DNA from: Eggerthella lenta DSM 2243
Lineage (GTDB): Bacteria; Actinomycetota; Coriobacteriia; Coriobacteriales; Eggerthellaceae
Assembly: GCF_000024265.1 (NCBI RefSeq)
Contig: NC_013204.1
Span: forward strand, 1,662,180-1,726,179
Length of the DNA: 64,000 nucleotides
Direction of reading: 5' to 3'
In this document: piece after piece, positions 16,470-24,576 of the stretch
How the letters are laid out: every line of letters starts with the position of its first letter
Position numbering within the stretch: position 1 is the stretch's first letter
The notes under the pieces: generated by a model
What the model was told of the DNA's origin: nothing
Databases searched by the model: none
What the model saw: only the letters and a program-made list of their open reading frames with translations
Position numbers and translations under genes: made by a program

Positions 16470-16991
16470 ATGTATCAGGATACGGCGGCAACGATCGAAT
16501 GGCAGGACGGCGAGCAGGCGACGTGCGGAAAGAAGGCCGGCGCGGGCGAGCGGCGAGGAGTAGGCTCGGGGGCCAAGCGGCGTGCGAAACGGGGCGAACG
16601 GGCGCAGGATCGCGAGAAGACGGCGGGGGAGCGCAACGCGGAGCTGGGGCGTAGAGGCGAGGACGCCGCCGCTCGCTTTCTCGACCGGCGCGGCTACGAG
16701 ATCGTCGAGCGCAACTGGACGTGCGCGGCGGGTGAGGCCGACATCATCGCGCGCGACGGCGACAGCGTCGTGTTCGTGGAGGTGAAGACCAGGTCGAGCT
16801 GCGACTGCGGCATGCCGGCGGAAGCGGTGGACGAGGCCAAGCGCGACCGCTACGAGCGCATCGCGGCGCTGTTCCTGCAAGGCTTCGACGTGGTGGACGT
16901 GCCGGTGCGCTTCGACATCGTGTCCATCGTGGCGATCTCGCCCGACCGCGCGATGATCCGCCACCACATCAACGCGTTCTCGGGCCGATGA
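16470..16991 (+). CDS. UPF0102 (YraN) family nuclease-like protein
   Basis: A 173-residue protein whose C-terminal 120 residues match YraN: ERNAELGRRGEDAAARFLDR (near 54-73), then the PD-(D/E)XK-like core CAAGEADIIARDGD followed by VVFVEVKTRSS (near 85-110) with the acidic and Lys residues of a Holliday-junction-resolvase-like fold. The first 50 residues are an unusual highly basic, low-complexity extension (rich in Lys, Arg, Gly) that could bind nucleic acid or reflect a start further downstream. The ATG at 16470 has AAAGGGG upstream. It overlaps yifB by four bases. Function is unproven; context suggests DNA uptake or repair. Confidence 0.85.
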   Translation: MYQDTAATIEWQDGEQATCGKKAGAGERRGVGSGAKRRAKRGERAQDREKTAGERNAELGRRGEDAAARFLDRRGYEIVERNWTCAAGEADIIARDGDSVVFVEVKTRSSCDCGMPAEAVDEAKRDRYERIAALFLQGFDVVDVPVRFDIVSIVAISPDRAMIRHHINAFSGR

Positions 16992-18487
16992 GCGTGCGGG
17001 GGCAGTGCGTCGTGCGGTCCGCGACGCTGCGCGGCGTGGAAGCCGTTCCGGTCGACGTCGAGGTGGTCATGGCGAACGGGATTCCCGGCTTCTCCATCGT
17101 CGGCTTGGCCGACGCCTCCGTGCAGGAATCGCGCGAGCGGGTGAAGGCGGCGCTGCGCTCGTGCGGCTTCTCGCTGCCGGCCAGCAAGGTGGTGGTGAAC
17201 CTGGCACCGGGCGTCTTGCGCAAGACGGGGTCGGGGTTCGACCTGCCCATCGCGGCGGGCATCCTGTGCGCTTCGGGGCAGTTAGACCCGCGTGCGGTGC
17301 GCGGCCAGCTGTTCGTGGGCGAGCTGTCGCTCGAGGGGGCGGTGCGCCCGGTGGCCGGGCTGCTGGCTTACGCGCTGTGCGCGCAACGGTTGGGCGTCGA
17401 CCTCGTATGCGCGCCGGTCGACCAGGGTTTCGTCGCGCTCGACGGGTTGGTGCGCCGTGCGGCGAAGTCGCTGGCGGGGTTCAGGACGGGCCCGTTCCCG
17501 GCCGTGGCCGACGCGGCGAAGCCGAGCAGTGCGCCCGCGCTTGACTTCCGGGACATCGCCGGCCACGACATGGCGAAGCGCGCCTTGCAGATCGCGGCGG
17601 CGGGCGGCCACGGCGTGCTGATGACGGGACCGCCCGGTTCGGGCAAGACCATGCTCGCGTCGAGGCTGCCGTCCATCCTGCCGCCGCTGTCGGAGGCCGA
17701 GGCCATCGAGACGGCGGTGGTGCACTCGGTCGCCGGCGAGGAGGTGGAACCGATCCTGGGCGGGGTGCGGCCGTTTCGCAGCCCGCACCACTCGGCCACG
17801 TTGGCGGGGCTGGTCGGCGGCGGCTCACCCTTGCGTCCCGGCGAGATATCGCTCGCGAACAACGGCGTGCTGTTCCTCGACGAGCTCGCCGAGTTCAGCC
17901 CGTCTGTTCTTCAGGGCATCCGCCAGCCGCTGGAGTCGGGGCGGGTCACCCTCACGCGCGCCGACGGCAACGTCGACTTCCCGGCGCGGTTCATGCTGGT
18001 GGCGGCCACCAACCCGTGCCCCTGTGGCTACTACGGCGACGAGGAGGAGCCGTGCACGTGCACGCACCGGCAGATGCAGCTCTACCGCAACCGCATCGGC
18101 GGACCCATCATGGACCGCATCGACGTGCATATCGCGGTGCGCAGGATCCCGCCCGGCGAGGTGCTGGCCACCGGGCACGGCACGAGCTCCGAGGAGCTGC
18201 GCCGCGATGTGCTGCGCGCGCGGGAGTTCGCGTCGTGGCGGCGCGCGCGAAACGGGGAGGACGACAAGGCGCTCACGTCGGAGGCGCTTGTTCGGGCCTG
18301 CGCGCTGACGACGCAGGACGAGGGCTTCCTCGAGGGCGCGGCGAAGGCGGGGCGCCTGAGCGGCCGCGCCATCATGCGCACGCTCGCGCTCGCGCGCACG
18401 ATAGCCGACATGGAGGAGAGCGCCCGCGTGGAGCGCAGCCATCTGTGCGAGGCCATCGGCTTCCGCCTGCGCGAGGGGGAATCGTGA
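16988..18487 (+). CDS. yifB: YifB/ComM family Mg-chelatase-like AAA ATPase
   Basis: A 499-residue ATPase. The N-terminal ChlI-like domain (1-165, including GIPGFSIVGLADASVQESRE and KVVVNLAPGVLRKTGSGFDL) precedes the AAA core with Walker A GPPGSGKT near 216 and Walker B LFLDELAEF near 297. A Cys-rich loop NPCPCGYYGDEEEPCTC follows near 340, and the Mg-chelatase C-terminal domain ends the protein. ComM of naturally competent bacteria is a branch-migration helicase that helps integrate incoming DNA; the placement before dprA fits that role. ATG 16988 lies inside the upstream stop (ATGA overlap), and its own stop overlaps dprA. Confidence 0.95.
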   Translation: MSVRGQCVVRSATLRGVEAVPVDVEVVMANGIPGFSIVGLADASVQESRERVKAALRSCGFSLPASKVVVNLAPGVLRKTGSGFDLPIAAGILCASGQLDPRAVRGQLFVGELSLEGAVRPVAGLLAYALCAQRLGVDLVCAPVDQGFVALDGLVRRAAKSLAGFRTGPFPAVADAAKPSSAPALDFRDIAGHDMAKRALQIAAAGGHGVLMTGPPGSGKTMLASRLPSILPPLSEAEAIETAVVHSVAGEEVEPILGGVRPFRSPHHSATLAGLVGGGSPLRPGEISLANNGVLFLDELAEFSPSVLQGIRQPLESGRVTLTRADGNVDFPARFMLVAATNPCPCGYYGDEEEPCTCTHRQMQLYRNRIGGPIMDRIDVHIAVRRIPPGEVLATGHGTSSEELRRDVLRAREFASWRRARNGEDDKALTSEALVRACALTTQDEGFLEGAAKAGRLSGRAIMRTLALARTIADMEESARVERSHLCEAIGFRLREGES

Positions 18488-19401
18488 GCGCGCTCGCTGG
18501 CGAGCGCACGGTGCTCGCGCGCGGCGGAGAAGGCTTCCCTTCTGCGCTGGAAAGCGTGGCGCAGCCGCCGGATCGGCTGTACGTGGTAGGCGATCCTTTC
18601 GCGCTCCAGGAGGGCATCGCCATCGTGGGCGCGCGCAGGGCCACGCCGTACGGGCGCGGGTGCGCCAAGCGCTTCGCGGCCTTGGCCGCCCGGCGCGGCA
18701 TCGTAGTGGTGTCGGGCGGGGCGCGCGGCTGCGACGCGGCGGCGCATGCGGCCGCGCTGGAGGAGGGCGGGCGCACGGTGGCGTTTCTGGGCGGCGGGTG
18801 CGACCGGCTGTACCCCGCCGAGCACGAGGGGCTGTTCCAGCGCATCGTCGACGAGGGCGGAGCGGTGGTCTCCGAGCACGCGTGGGACGAGGACCCCAAG
18901 CCGTACCGTTTCCGCCTGCGCAACCGCCTCATCGCCGGGCTCGCCCGCGCCACGCTCATCGTGGAGGCGGGACTGCCGTCGGGAACCTTCTCCACGGCCG
19001 ACGAGGCGCTGGCGGCGAACCGCGACGTGCTTGTGGTGCCCGGCGCCATAACGGCCGTGTCCTCGCGCGGCGCGAACCGCCTCATCTACCAGGGCGCGAC
19101 GCCCGTCATCGATGACGAGACGTTCGAGGATGCGCTGTTCTCGCTGTTCGGATGCCTGAAGCAGGAGACCGTCCCTTCCGTCGAGCGCACCGGTGCGCCG
19201 CGTGCGGACGAGCCGTCGAACCCGGTGGCGGACGCGCTGCGCGCCGAGCCGCTGAGCATGGAGCAGCTCTACGCGATCGCCGCCTCATCGTGCGGCGGGG
19301 AGGATGCGCGATCCTGGCTCATGGAGCGCCTCGTCGAAGCCGAGCTCGCCGGCACCGTCGCCCGCCACCCCGACGGCCGCTGGGGTCCGGCGGTGAGATG
19401 A
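18484..19401 (+). CDS. dprA: DNA-processing protein DprA
   Basis: A 305-residue Rossmann-like protein that binds incoming single-stranded DNA and loads RecA. Core motifs are IAIVGARRATPYGRGCAKRF (near 42-61), VVSGGARGCDAAAHAAAL (near 75-92), LGGGCDRLYPAEH, and RNRLIAGLARATLIVEAGLPSG near 150-170. A winged-helix C-terminal domain (about 255-300) is present. Start is GTG 18484 within the yifB stop (GTGA), so it is coupled. Presence of yifB and dprA does not show competence by itself; other com genes are not in the window. The topA gene that often follows dprA is replaced here by the small DUF4160/DUF2442 pair. Confidence 0.95.
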   Translation: MSALAGERTVLARGGEGFPSALESVAQPPDRLYVVGDPFALQEGIAIVGARRATPYGRGCAKRFAALAARRGIVVVSGGARGCDAAAHAAALEEGGRTVAFLGGGCDRLYPAEHEGLFQRIVDEGGAVVSEHAWDEDPKPYRFRLRNRLIAGLARATLIVEAGLPSGTFSTADEALAANRDVLVVPGAITAVSSRGANRLIYQGATPVIDDETFEDALFSLFGCLKQETVPSVERTGAPRADEPSNPVADALRAEPLSMEQLYAIAASSCGGEDARSWLMERLVEAELAGTVARHPDGRWGPAVR

Positions 19402-19416
19402 GAGAGGAGGAGCGCG

Positions 19417-19683
19417 ATGACGACGTTATCCATGTTCTACGGCATCGTGATCATTATGTATAATGAGGCGGACGGCAGGCACCATACGCCTCATATCCAT
19501 GCTTGGTTCGCGGAATTCGAATGCTCTATCGATTTCGAAGGCAGGGTTTTCGACGGCCGTTTCCCTCCTCGAAAGCTCGCGTTGCTCCGAGCATGGATCG
19601 TGCTTCATCAAGAGGAGCTGGAGGCCGATTGGAAGCTCATGAGCGAGGGGCTTGCCGCATTTCGGATCGATCCTTTGCGATAG
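19417..19683 (+). CDS. DUF4160 protein
   Basis: An 88-residue protein with the DUF4160 pattern: an N-terminal strand MTTLSMFYGIVIIMYN, the histidine cluster RHHTPHIHAWFAEF (near 21-34), then an acidic/hydrophobic part and the C-terminal helix WIVLHQEELEADW. The family is short, often found next to DUF2442 genes, and has been suggested to work as a toxin-antitoxin-like pair, but biochemical proof is not known to me. The start at 19417 has AGAGGAGGAG upstream. The DUF2442 gene follows after 11 bp. Confidence 0.85.
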   Translation: MTTLSMFYGIVIIMYNEADGRHHTPHIHAWFAEFECSIDFEGRVFDGRFPPRKLALLRAWIVLHQEELEADWKLMSEGLAAFRIDPLR

Positions 19684-19694
19684 GCGGTGGTAGC

Positions 19695-19991
19695 ATGTGG
19701 TATCCGGTGCTCGATGAAGAGCGCGGGATGGTGATGAACAAAAGCCAACCCGATCTGGTTGAGGTCGTTGCCGAAGGAGGCTGCCTTCTGCTGCTGGAGT
19801 TTGAAACGGGCGAGCTTCGCCGGCTCGACGTCTCGTCGTTCCTCAAACGCGGAGGCGCGTATGAACGGCTGCGGGACGACGAGTATTTGAAGCTCGTTCG
19901 GATCATCGACGGCGGGATGGCGCTTGGATGGCCGGACGGCCAGGAAGTGTATCCGGAGGCCCTGTTCGCGATGAGCGAGCGCGTTCGGTAA
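19695..19991 (+). CDS. DUF2442 protein, partner of DUF4160
   Basis: A 98-residue protein of the DUF2442 type: LVEVVAEGGCLLLLEFETGE (about 22-41), the RRLDVSSFL strand, then LRDDEYLKLVRIIDGGMALGW and a C-terminal YPEALF-like end. It is related to the NE0471 fold and occurs beside DUF4160 in many genomes. ATG 19695 is preceded by GGCGGTGG; translation from further upstream in the same frame would overlap the DUF4160 gene and is unlikely. The two genes form a compact cassette between dprA and trmFO. Confidence 0.8.
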   Translation: MWYPVLDEERGMVMNKSQPDLVEVVAEGGCLLLLEFETGELRRLDVSSFLKRGGAYERLRDDEYLKLVRIIDGGMALGWPDGQEVYPEALFAMSERVR

Positions 19992-20043
19992 GAAACGCGC
20001 GTAGTTTCGAGGGTTTCCGGATGCGCTGGAGCCTGTGTTTTGC

Positions 20044-20049
20044 TATCCT
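20044..20049 (+). promoter_or_regulatory. Extended -10 promoter directly before trmFO
   Basis: TGCTATCCT gives an extended -10 element (TGn followed by TATCCT at 20044-20049). The ATG of trmFO is 8 bases downstream, so a transcript from here would be nearly leaderless. No clear -35 is seen. Confidence 0.4.
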
Positions 20050-20056
20050 AGTCGGC

Positions 20057-21454
20057 ATGTCTCAATCAGTAACCATAGTAGGGGCCGGGCTCGCTGGGAG
20101 CGAGGCGGCCTTGCAGCTCGCCGATCGTGGCGTGCGGGTCCGTTTGGTCGAAATGCGCCCGAAGACGCCCACGCTCGTTCATGTCACGGGATGCTGCGCC
20201 GAACTCGTGTGCTCGAACTCCCTGAAAAGCGAGAAGCCCGACAGCGCGGCCGGCATGCTGAAGCGCGAGTTGGCCGAGCTGGGATCGCAGCTGTACGCCC
20301 AGGCCAAGCTGCATGCCGTGCCCGCAGGCGGTGCGCTGGCCGTCGACCGGACGGCGTTCGCCGAGGCGGTGACCGCGCTCGTGGAGGCGCATCCGCTCAT
20401 CGATCTCGTGCACGAGGAGGTCGTCGACCTCGTTCAAGCCGCCGAGGGCGCCGATGCGCTCGTGGTGGCCGCAGGGCCGCTCGCGTCCGACGCGCTGGCC
20501 GCGTCGCTTTCCCGGCTCGCCGGCGAAGAGCACCTGGCCTTCTACGACGCCGCCGCCCCTATCGTCATGGCCGATTCGCTCGACTACGCGAAGCTGTTCC
20601 GCCAGAGCCGCTACGAGGACGCCGCCGCCGATGCGGGCGACTACCTGAACGCGCCGTTCTCGCGCGAGGAGTACGACGCCTTTGTCGACGAGCTCGTGGG
20701 CGCCGAGCGCGTGATCCGCCGCGACTTCGAGACGCGCGACTTGTTCCAGGCGTGCCAGCCGATCGAGGAGATCGCCCGCAAGGGACACGACGCGCCTCGC
20801 TTCGGCACGCTCAAGCCGGTGGGGCTCACCGACCCGCGCACGGGGCATCGCCCATGGGCCGCGCTGCAGCTGCGTGCCGAGGACGCGCACGGTTCCAGCT
20901 ACAACCTCGTGGGGTTCCAGACGAACCTCACCTTCCCTGAGCAGCGCCGCGTGTTCCGCCTCATCCCCGGGCTCGAGAACGCCGAGTTCGCGCGCTACGG
21001 CGTGATGCACCGCAACACGTTCGTGGACGCGCCGCGCCTGCTGGACGAAAGCCTGCGCTTGCGCTCGCCTGAGGCGGAGCGCCTCGGGGTTCCGGTGCAC
21101 CTTGCCGGTCAGATCGCGGGCACCGAAGGGTACTGCGAGGCTATCCGCTCGGGGCTCCACGTCGCCTTCGCCGTGGCCGCTGAGCTTCGCGGCGCGCAGG
21201 CGCCCGCGCTCCCGCGCGAGACGGCGTTCGGCGCGCTTCTGGCTTACGCCACCGATCCCGCCGTCAAGGACTACCAACCCATGCACGTGAACTTCGGCAT
21301 CCTGCCCCCGTTCGAGCAGCGCATCCGCAACAAGCGCGACCGCTACGCCGCCTACGCCGAGCGCGGCGCCGAGGCGCTCGCGGCATACAAGGCCGAGCTG
21401 GCCGCGCGCGGCCTCGCGCCCGACGCGGGCGGCTGGCCGGAGGCATCCTCATGA
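20057..21454 (+). CDS. trmFO: tRNA (uracil-54-C5)-methyltransferase TrmFO (folate- and FAD-dependent)
   Basis: A 465-residue enzyme that makes ribothymidine at position 54 of tRNA using methylenetetrahydrofolate and FADH2. Landmarks are the FAD motif VTIVGAGLAGSEAALQLADR (5-24), VRLVEMRPKTPT, CAELVCSNSLKSE (near 50-62) with the family cysteines, and GTLKPVGLTDPRTGHRPWAA (near 255), VGFQTNLTFPEQ and LAGQIAGTEGYCEA (near 355). All are intact. The start ATG 20057 has no ribosome site and lies just after a -10 element; frame extension upstream gives no homologous sequence. It overlaps xerC by four bases. Confidence 0.95.
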   Translation: MSQSVTIVGAGLAGSEAALQLADRGVRVRLVEMRPKTPTLVHVTGCCAELVCSNSLKSEKPDSAAGMLKRELAELGSQLYAQAKLHAVPAGGALAVDRTAFAEAVTALVEAHPLIDLVHEEVVDLVQAAEGADALVVAAGPLASDALAASLSRLAGEEHLAFYDAAAPIVMADSLDYAKLFRQSRYEDAAADAGDYLNAPFSREEYDAFVDELVGAERVIRRDFETRDLFQACQPIEEIARKGHDAPRFGTLKPVGLTDPRTGHRPWAALQLRAEDAHGSSYNLVGFQTNLTFPEQRRVFRLIPGLENAEFARYGVMHRNTFVDAPRLLDESLRLRSPEAERLGVPVHLAGQIAGTEGYCEAIRSGLHVAFAVAAELRGAQAPALPRETAFGALLAYATDPAVKDYQPMHVNFGILPPFEQRIRNKRDRYAAYAERGAEALAAYKAELAARGLAPDAGGWPEASS

Positions 21455-22422
21455 CTGCAGACGGTGCCTCGTCGTCCCTGCGCGTCGACCCTCTCGACTG
21501 CGATCCGCGCATCGTCGAGCTGATCGACGCGTTTTGCCACGCCATGCGCGTGGAGCGCAACGCCTCGGTGCACACGTTGCGCGCCTACCGCATCGATCTT
21601 ATGGACTTCGCGCGTTGGGCGTGCCGCGAGCGCATCGACATCCTCGCTGCCACGCATCGCCAGTTGCGCCGTTACCTGGGCGAGCTCGACCGCGCACAGT
21701 ACTCGCGCACCACGGTGAACCGCCGCCTGTCGGCGCTGCGCAGCTTCTTCCGCTGGCTCAACGTCACCGGCATCGCCGACGAGGACCCCGCGAGCATTCT
21801 GCAGGGGCCCAAACAGCCGAAGAGCCTGCCGCACGTCATCCGGGCGTCGGACATGGTGAAGCTGCTGACGGTGTACGGCAAGCGCGACGCGGCCGGGCGC
21901 GAGCGCGAGCAGTCGTCCGTGGATGCGCGGAACCTCGCTCTGCTGGAATTCCTGTACGCATGCGGCGCCCGCGTGTCCGAGGCGTCCGGTCTGCTTGCGG
22001 CCAACGTGGATTTCGGAAGCGGGCAGGTGAAGGTGTTCGGCAAGGGGTCGAAGGAGCGCATCGTGCCGTTGCACGACATGGCCGTGTCGTCCATGCGCGC
22101 CTATGCCACGTGGGCCCGCCCGCTGATCCTGCGCGACCGCACCTGCGACTACTTCTTCGTGTCCACGCGCGGCAACCGCATGGGCACCGACGCCATCCGC
22201 AAGATGTTCAAGGACGCGCTGCGCCAGGCAGGTCTGGACGAGTCGCTCTCGCCGCACGATATGCGCCATACCTTCGCCACCGATCTGCTGGACGGGGGCG
22301 CCGACCTGCGCAGCGTCCAGGAGATGCTGGGACATGCCAGCCTGTCCACCACGCAGATCTACACCCATCTTTCCCCCGGCCGCCTCAAGCAGGTGCACGC
22401 CCGCACCCACCCCCGAGGATAG
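21451..22422 (+). CDS. xerC: Tyrosine recombinase XerC/XerD type
   Basis: A 323-residue site-specific recombinase that resolves chromosome dimers at dif. The N-terminal SAM-like core-binding domain covers about 20-105 and the catalytic domain 130-315. All active-site residues are present: Arg174 (CGARVSE), Lys199 (GKGSKER), His269 and Arg272 (SPHDMRH), His295 (LGHAS) and the nucleophile Tyr304 (TQIYTH). The gene overlaps trmFO by ATGA, an order seen in many Gram-positive genomes where the neighbour is xerC. XerC and XerD cannot be told apart firmly by sequence alone. No phage or integron features are nearby. Confidence 0.93.
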   Translation: MTADGASSSLRVDPLDCDPRIVELIDAFCHAMRVERNASVHTLRAYRIDLMDFARWACRERIDILAATHRQLRRYLGELDRAQYSRTTVNRRLSALRSFFRWLNVTGIADEDPASILQGPKQPKSLPHVIRASDMVKLLTVYGKRDAAGREREQSSVDARNLALLEFLYACGARVSEASGLLAANVDFGSGQVKVFGKGSKERIVPLHDMAVSSMRAYATWARPLILRDRTCDYFFVSTRGNRMGTDAIRKMFKDALRQAGLDESLSPHDMRHTFATDLLDGGADLRSVQEMLGHASLSTTQIYTHLSPGRLKQVHARTHPRG

Positions 22423-22630
22423 AGCACCGTGTCGAACCACCCGTCCCTTTGACACGCTTTCCGTCCCCTGGTGCGCGCTTTTCCGGTTCCCGGCCGGTTG
22501 CGGAGCTGTGACCGCTTCCTGACGGTCGCCGCGCGCCGCGCAGCCTTCCCGCCTGTTCCTCCACAATCGGGTGCATTCGTCGTGCATGTTCGCGATGTGC
22601 GCGTTGCGCACCGACCATAAGGAGGTTTCC

Positions 22631-23125
22631 ATGAGCAAGAAGAAGATGCGGGCGTTCGCCGGCGCGATGGCCGTCGTGCTCGCTTTCGTACCGTTTTTGA
22701 GCGGCTGCGCGGCCAACGACGCCGAGGACAACCCGCAGGCCCAGCAAGAGCTGAACGCCGACGAGCAATCGCGCAACGAGGCCGAGGGCTCCATCGGCGA
22801 GACCGTGCAATACGGTCAGGTCATGGCTATGAACGGTTCTACGGCCACGGTTGTGGTAGGCACCCTCGCCAATGCGAACGACGGCAGCGGCTCGCAGGCT
22901 TTCAACGCGGGTCAGGACGAGATAACCTTCGACGAGGGAGACGTTTCCATCGTCGATGAATCGGGCGCCGAACTCGAGGGCCGCACCCTTTCCGCCGACG
23001 ACGTCATCGTCATGCGCGGCACGGGATCGGGCACCGACTTCAAGCCCACGACCATCGAGATCCTCGACGTTGCAGGCGCGGGAACGAATGCCGACGATGC
23101 TCGCGTTCCCCAGGGCGTCAAGTAG
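22631..23125 (+). CDS. Predicted lipoprotein of unknown function
   Basis: A 164-residue exported protein with a lipoprotein signal (basic MSKKKMRAF, hydrophobic core, lipobox LSGC with Cys26). The mature part is acidic: a linker rich in Asn, Gln and Glu followed by about 100 residues predicted as beta strands (VQYGQVMAMNGSTATVVVGT, ITFDEGDVSIVDESG). It looks like a small surface beta domain of the type found next to peptide or metal systems, but no family is recognised. ATG 22631 has AAGGAGG upstream. The 208-base gap before it shows no gene. Confidence 0.7.
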   Translation: MSKKKMRAFAGAMAVVLAFVPFLSGCAANDAEDNPQAQQELNADEQSRNEAEGSIGETVQYGQVMAMNGSTATVVVGTLANANDGSGSQAFNAGQDEITFDEGDVSIVDESGAELEGRTLSADDVIVMRGTGSGTDFKPTTIEILDVAGAGTNADDARVPQGVK

Positions 23126-23278
23126 CGCGTCGACGCCGCGCCGCAGGCCGATATCGCGCTATGGAGAACGTCGGCGCGCCCTTGCCCCCGTCGAGTTCGA
23201 GCCTATAATGTTCAGATGCCCGCGCGCGGCCTCCGCGTCGCGGGCGTTCGGATACAAGGCGCATCGAAGGAGCATGGC

Positions 23279-23755
23279 ATGCAGCTGCTGAAGGTTTCGA
23301 CCGACAAACTTCTGCTCGTCGCCGGCATCGTGTGGCTCATTGCCGGCGCGAACATCGTGAACATCGGTCTTTCGGCTTTCCTGGACGAGACCGGGTGGCT
23401 GTTCTGGGTCTTGATAGGGGGGACCCTCCTCATATTCGTGCTGTTCCATATCTTCGTGTTCACCAAGATGGTTGGCAAGCATGCGAGCAGGATCAGGGGC
23501 TACGAGGAAGACAAAACCCACCTGTTCAAGTTCTTCGATAAAAAGGGCTACATCATGATGGCCATCATGATGGGCGGCGGTATCGCCTTGCGCGCATCGG
23601 GCGTCGTGCCCGAGTGGTTCATCGCGTTCTTCTATACGGGGTTGGGCGCTGCGTTGGCGGTTGCGGGCGTCAGCTTCATACTGCGTTACTTCAAAAGCTC
23701 GAAGCCTGCGTGTCCGGCGATGCCCGGCACGTACACCAAACATCATAAGGAATAG
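23279..23755 (+). CDS. Small four-helix membrane protein, unknown
   Basis: A 158-residue protein with four hydrophobic segments in two hairpins (LLLVAGIVWLIAGANIVNIG, LFWVLIGGTLLIFVLFHIFV, YIMMAIMMGGGIALRASGVV, FIAFFYTGLGAALAVAGVSF) joined by a charged cytoplasmic loop, KHASRIRGYEEDKTHLFKFF. Similar proteins are annotated only as hypothetical. The start at 23279 is chosen because AAGGAG lies 6 bases upstream. It precedes the two-component system by 115 bp and may be transcribed separately. Confidence 0.65.
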   Translation: MQLLKVSTDKLLLVAGIVWLIAGANIVNIGLSAFLDETGWLFWVLIGGTLLIFVLFHIFVFTKMVGKHASRIRGYEEDKTHLFKFFDKKGYIMMAIMMGGGIALRASGVVPEWFIAFFYTGLGAALAVAGVSFILRYFKSSKPACPAMPGTYTKHHKE

Positions 23756-23870
23756 CTTCGGGGCGGCAACGAAACGGTTACGCCTCGCCGACGGAAGCGC
23801 TTCGCTGCGTACCATGGGGAGGTATCGAAGTCGAGGGAGCCGTCTTATGCGGACGGTGTGAGGAGGGCGA

Positions 23871-24539
23871 ATGGCACGGATATTCGTCGTGGAAGACGAC
23901 GCGTCGTTGCGCGAGGAGCTTATGCGCCTGCTCGAACTGCAGGGTCATACCGCGCTGACCGGCACCGCCTTCGACCGCATCGTGGACGATGTTTTGGCGG
24001 CTGCGCCCGACTGCGTGATCCTCGACCTCAAGCTTCCCGGCACGGGCGGCCATACGGTCTGCCGCGATCTCAGGCGCTCGAGTCAAGTGCCCGTCATCAT
24101 GCTCACGTCGTCCGACAGCGAGTTCGACGAGGTTCTGAGCATGAACCTCGGCGCCGATGACTACGTCACGAAGCCTTACAACCCAGCCGTGCTTCTTGCG
24201 CGCATCCAATCGGTTCTGCGCCGTACGCAGCGTACCGAGCCGCCGACGCGTATCGAGCATCGAGGCGTGGTGCTGGACGTGGCGCGCGGGCGGGTGGAGC
24301 ACGGCGGACGTTCCGTCGACCTGACGCGCAACGAGCTGAAGATCCTCCACATGCTCATGGCGAATCACGACACCATCATCTCGCGCCAGGAGCTGATGGT
24401 GGAGCTGTGGCAGTCCGATGCGTTCATCGACGACAATACGCTGACCGTCAACATCAACCGTTTGCGCAAGAGCCTGGCGAGTATCGGCGTGCCCGACGAC
24501 TTCCTCGTCACGCGCCGCGGGCAGGGATACGTGGTGTGA
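23871..24539 (+). CDS. OmpR/PhoB-type response regulator
   Basis: A 222-residue two-component regulator. The receiver domain (1-115) has the acidic pocket VEDD at 7-10, phosphoacceptor Asp52 (VILDLKLPG) and the conserved KPY Lys near 102. The winged-helix trans_reg_C domain (130-222) contains LTRNELKILHMLMANHDTII, TVNINRLRKSLASIGV and a typical C-terminal RGQGYVV hairpin. It overlaps no gene but lies 37 bp before the sensor kinase. The linked ABC transporter shows this to be a Bce-type detoxification module, where the regulator activates the transporter promoter. Confidence 0.95.
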   Translation: MARIFVVEDDASLREELMRLLELQGHTALTGTAFDRIVDDVLAAAPDCVILDLKLPGTGGHTVCRDLRRSSQVPVIMLTSSDSEFDEVLSMNLGADDYVTKPYNPAVLLARIQSVLRRTQRTEPPTRIEHRGVVLDVARGRVEHGGRSVDLTRNELKILHMLMANHDTIISRQELMVELWQSDAFIDDNTLTVNINRLRKSLASIGVPDDFLVTRRGQGYVV

Positions 24540-24576
24540 TGCGCGCGCCCCGACGACTCCGGGGGTGCCGTGCGCG

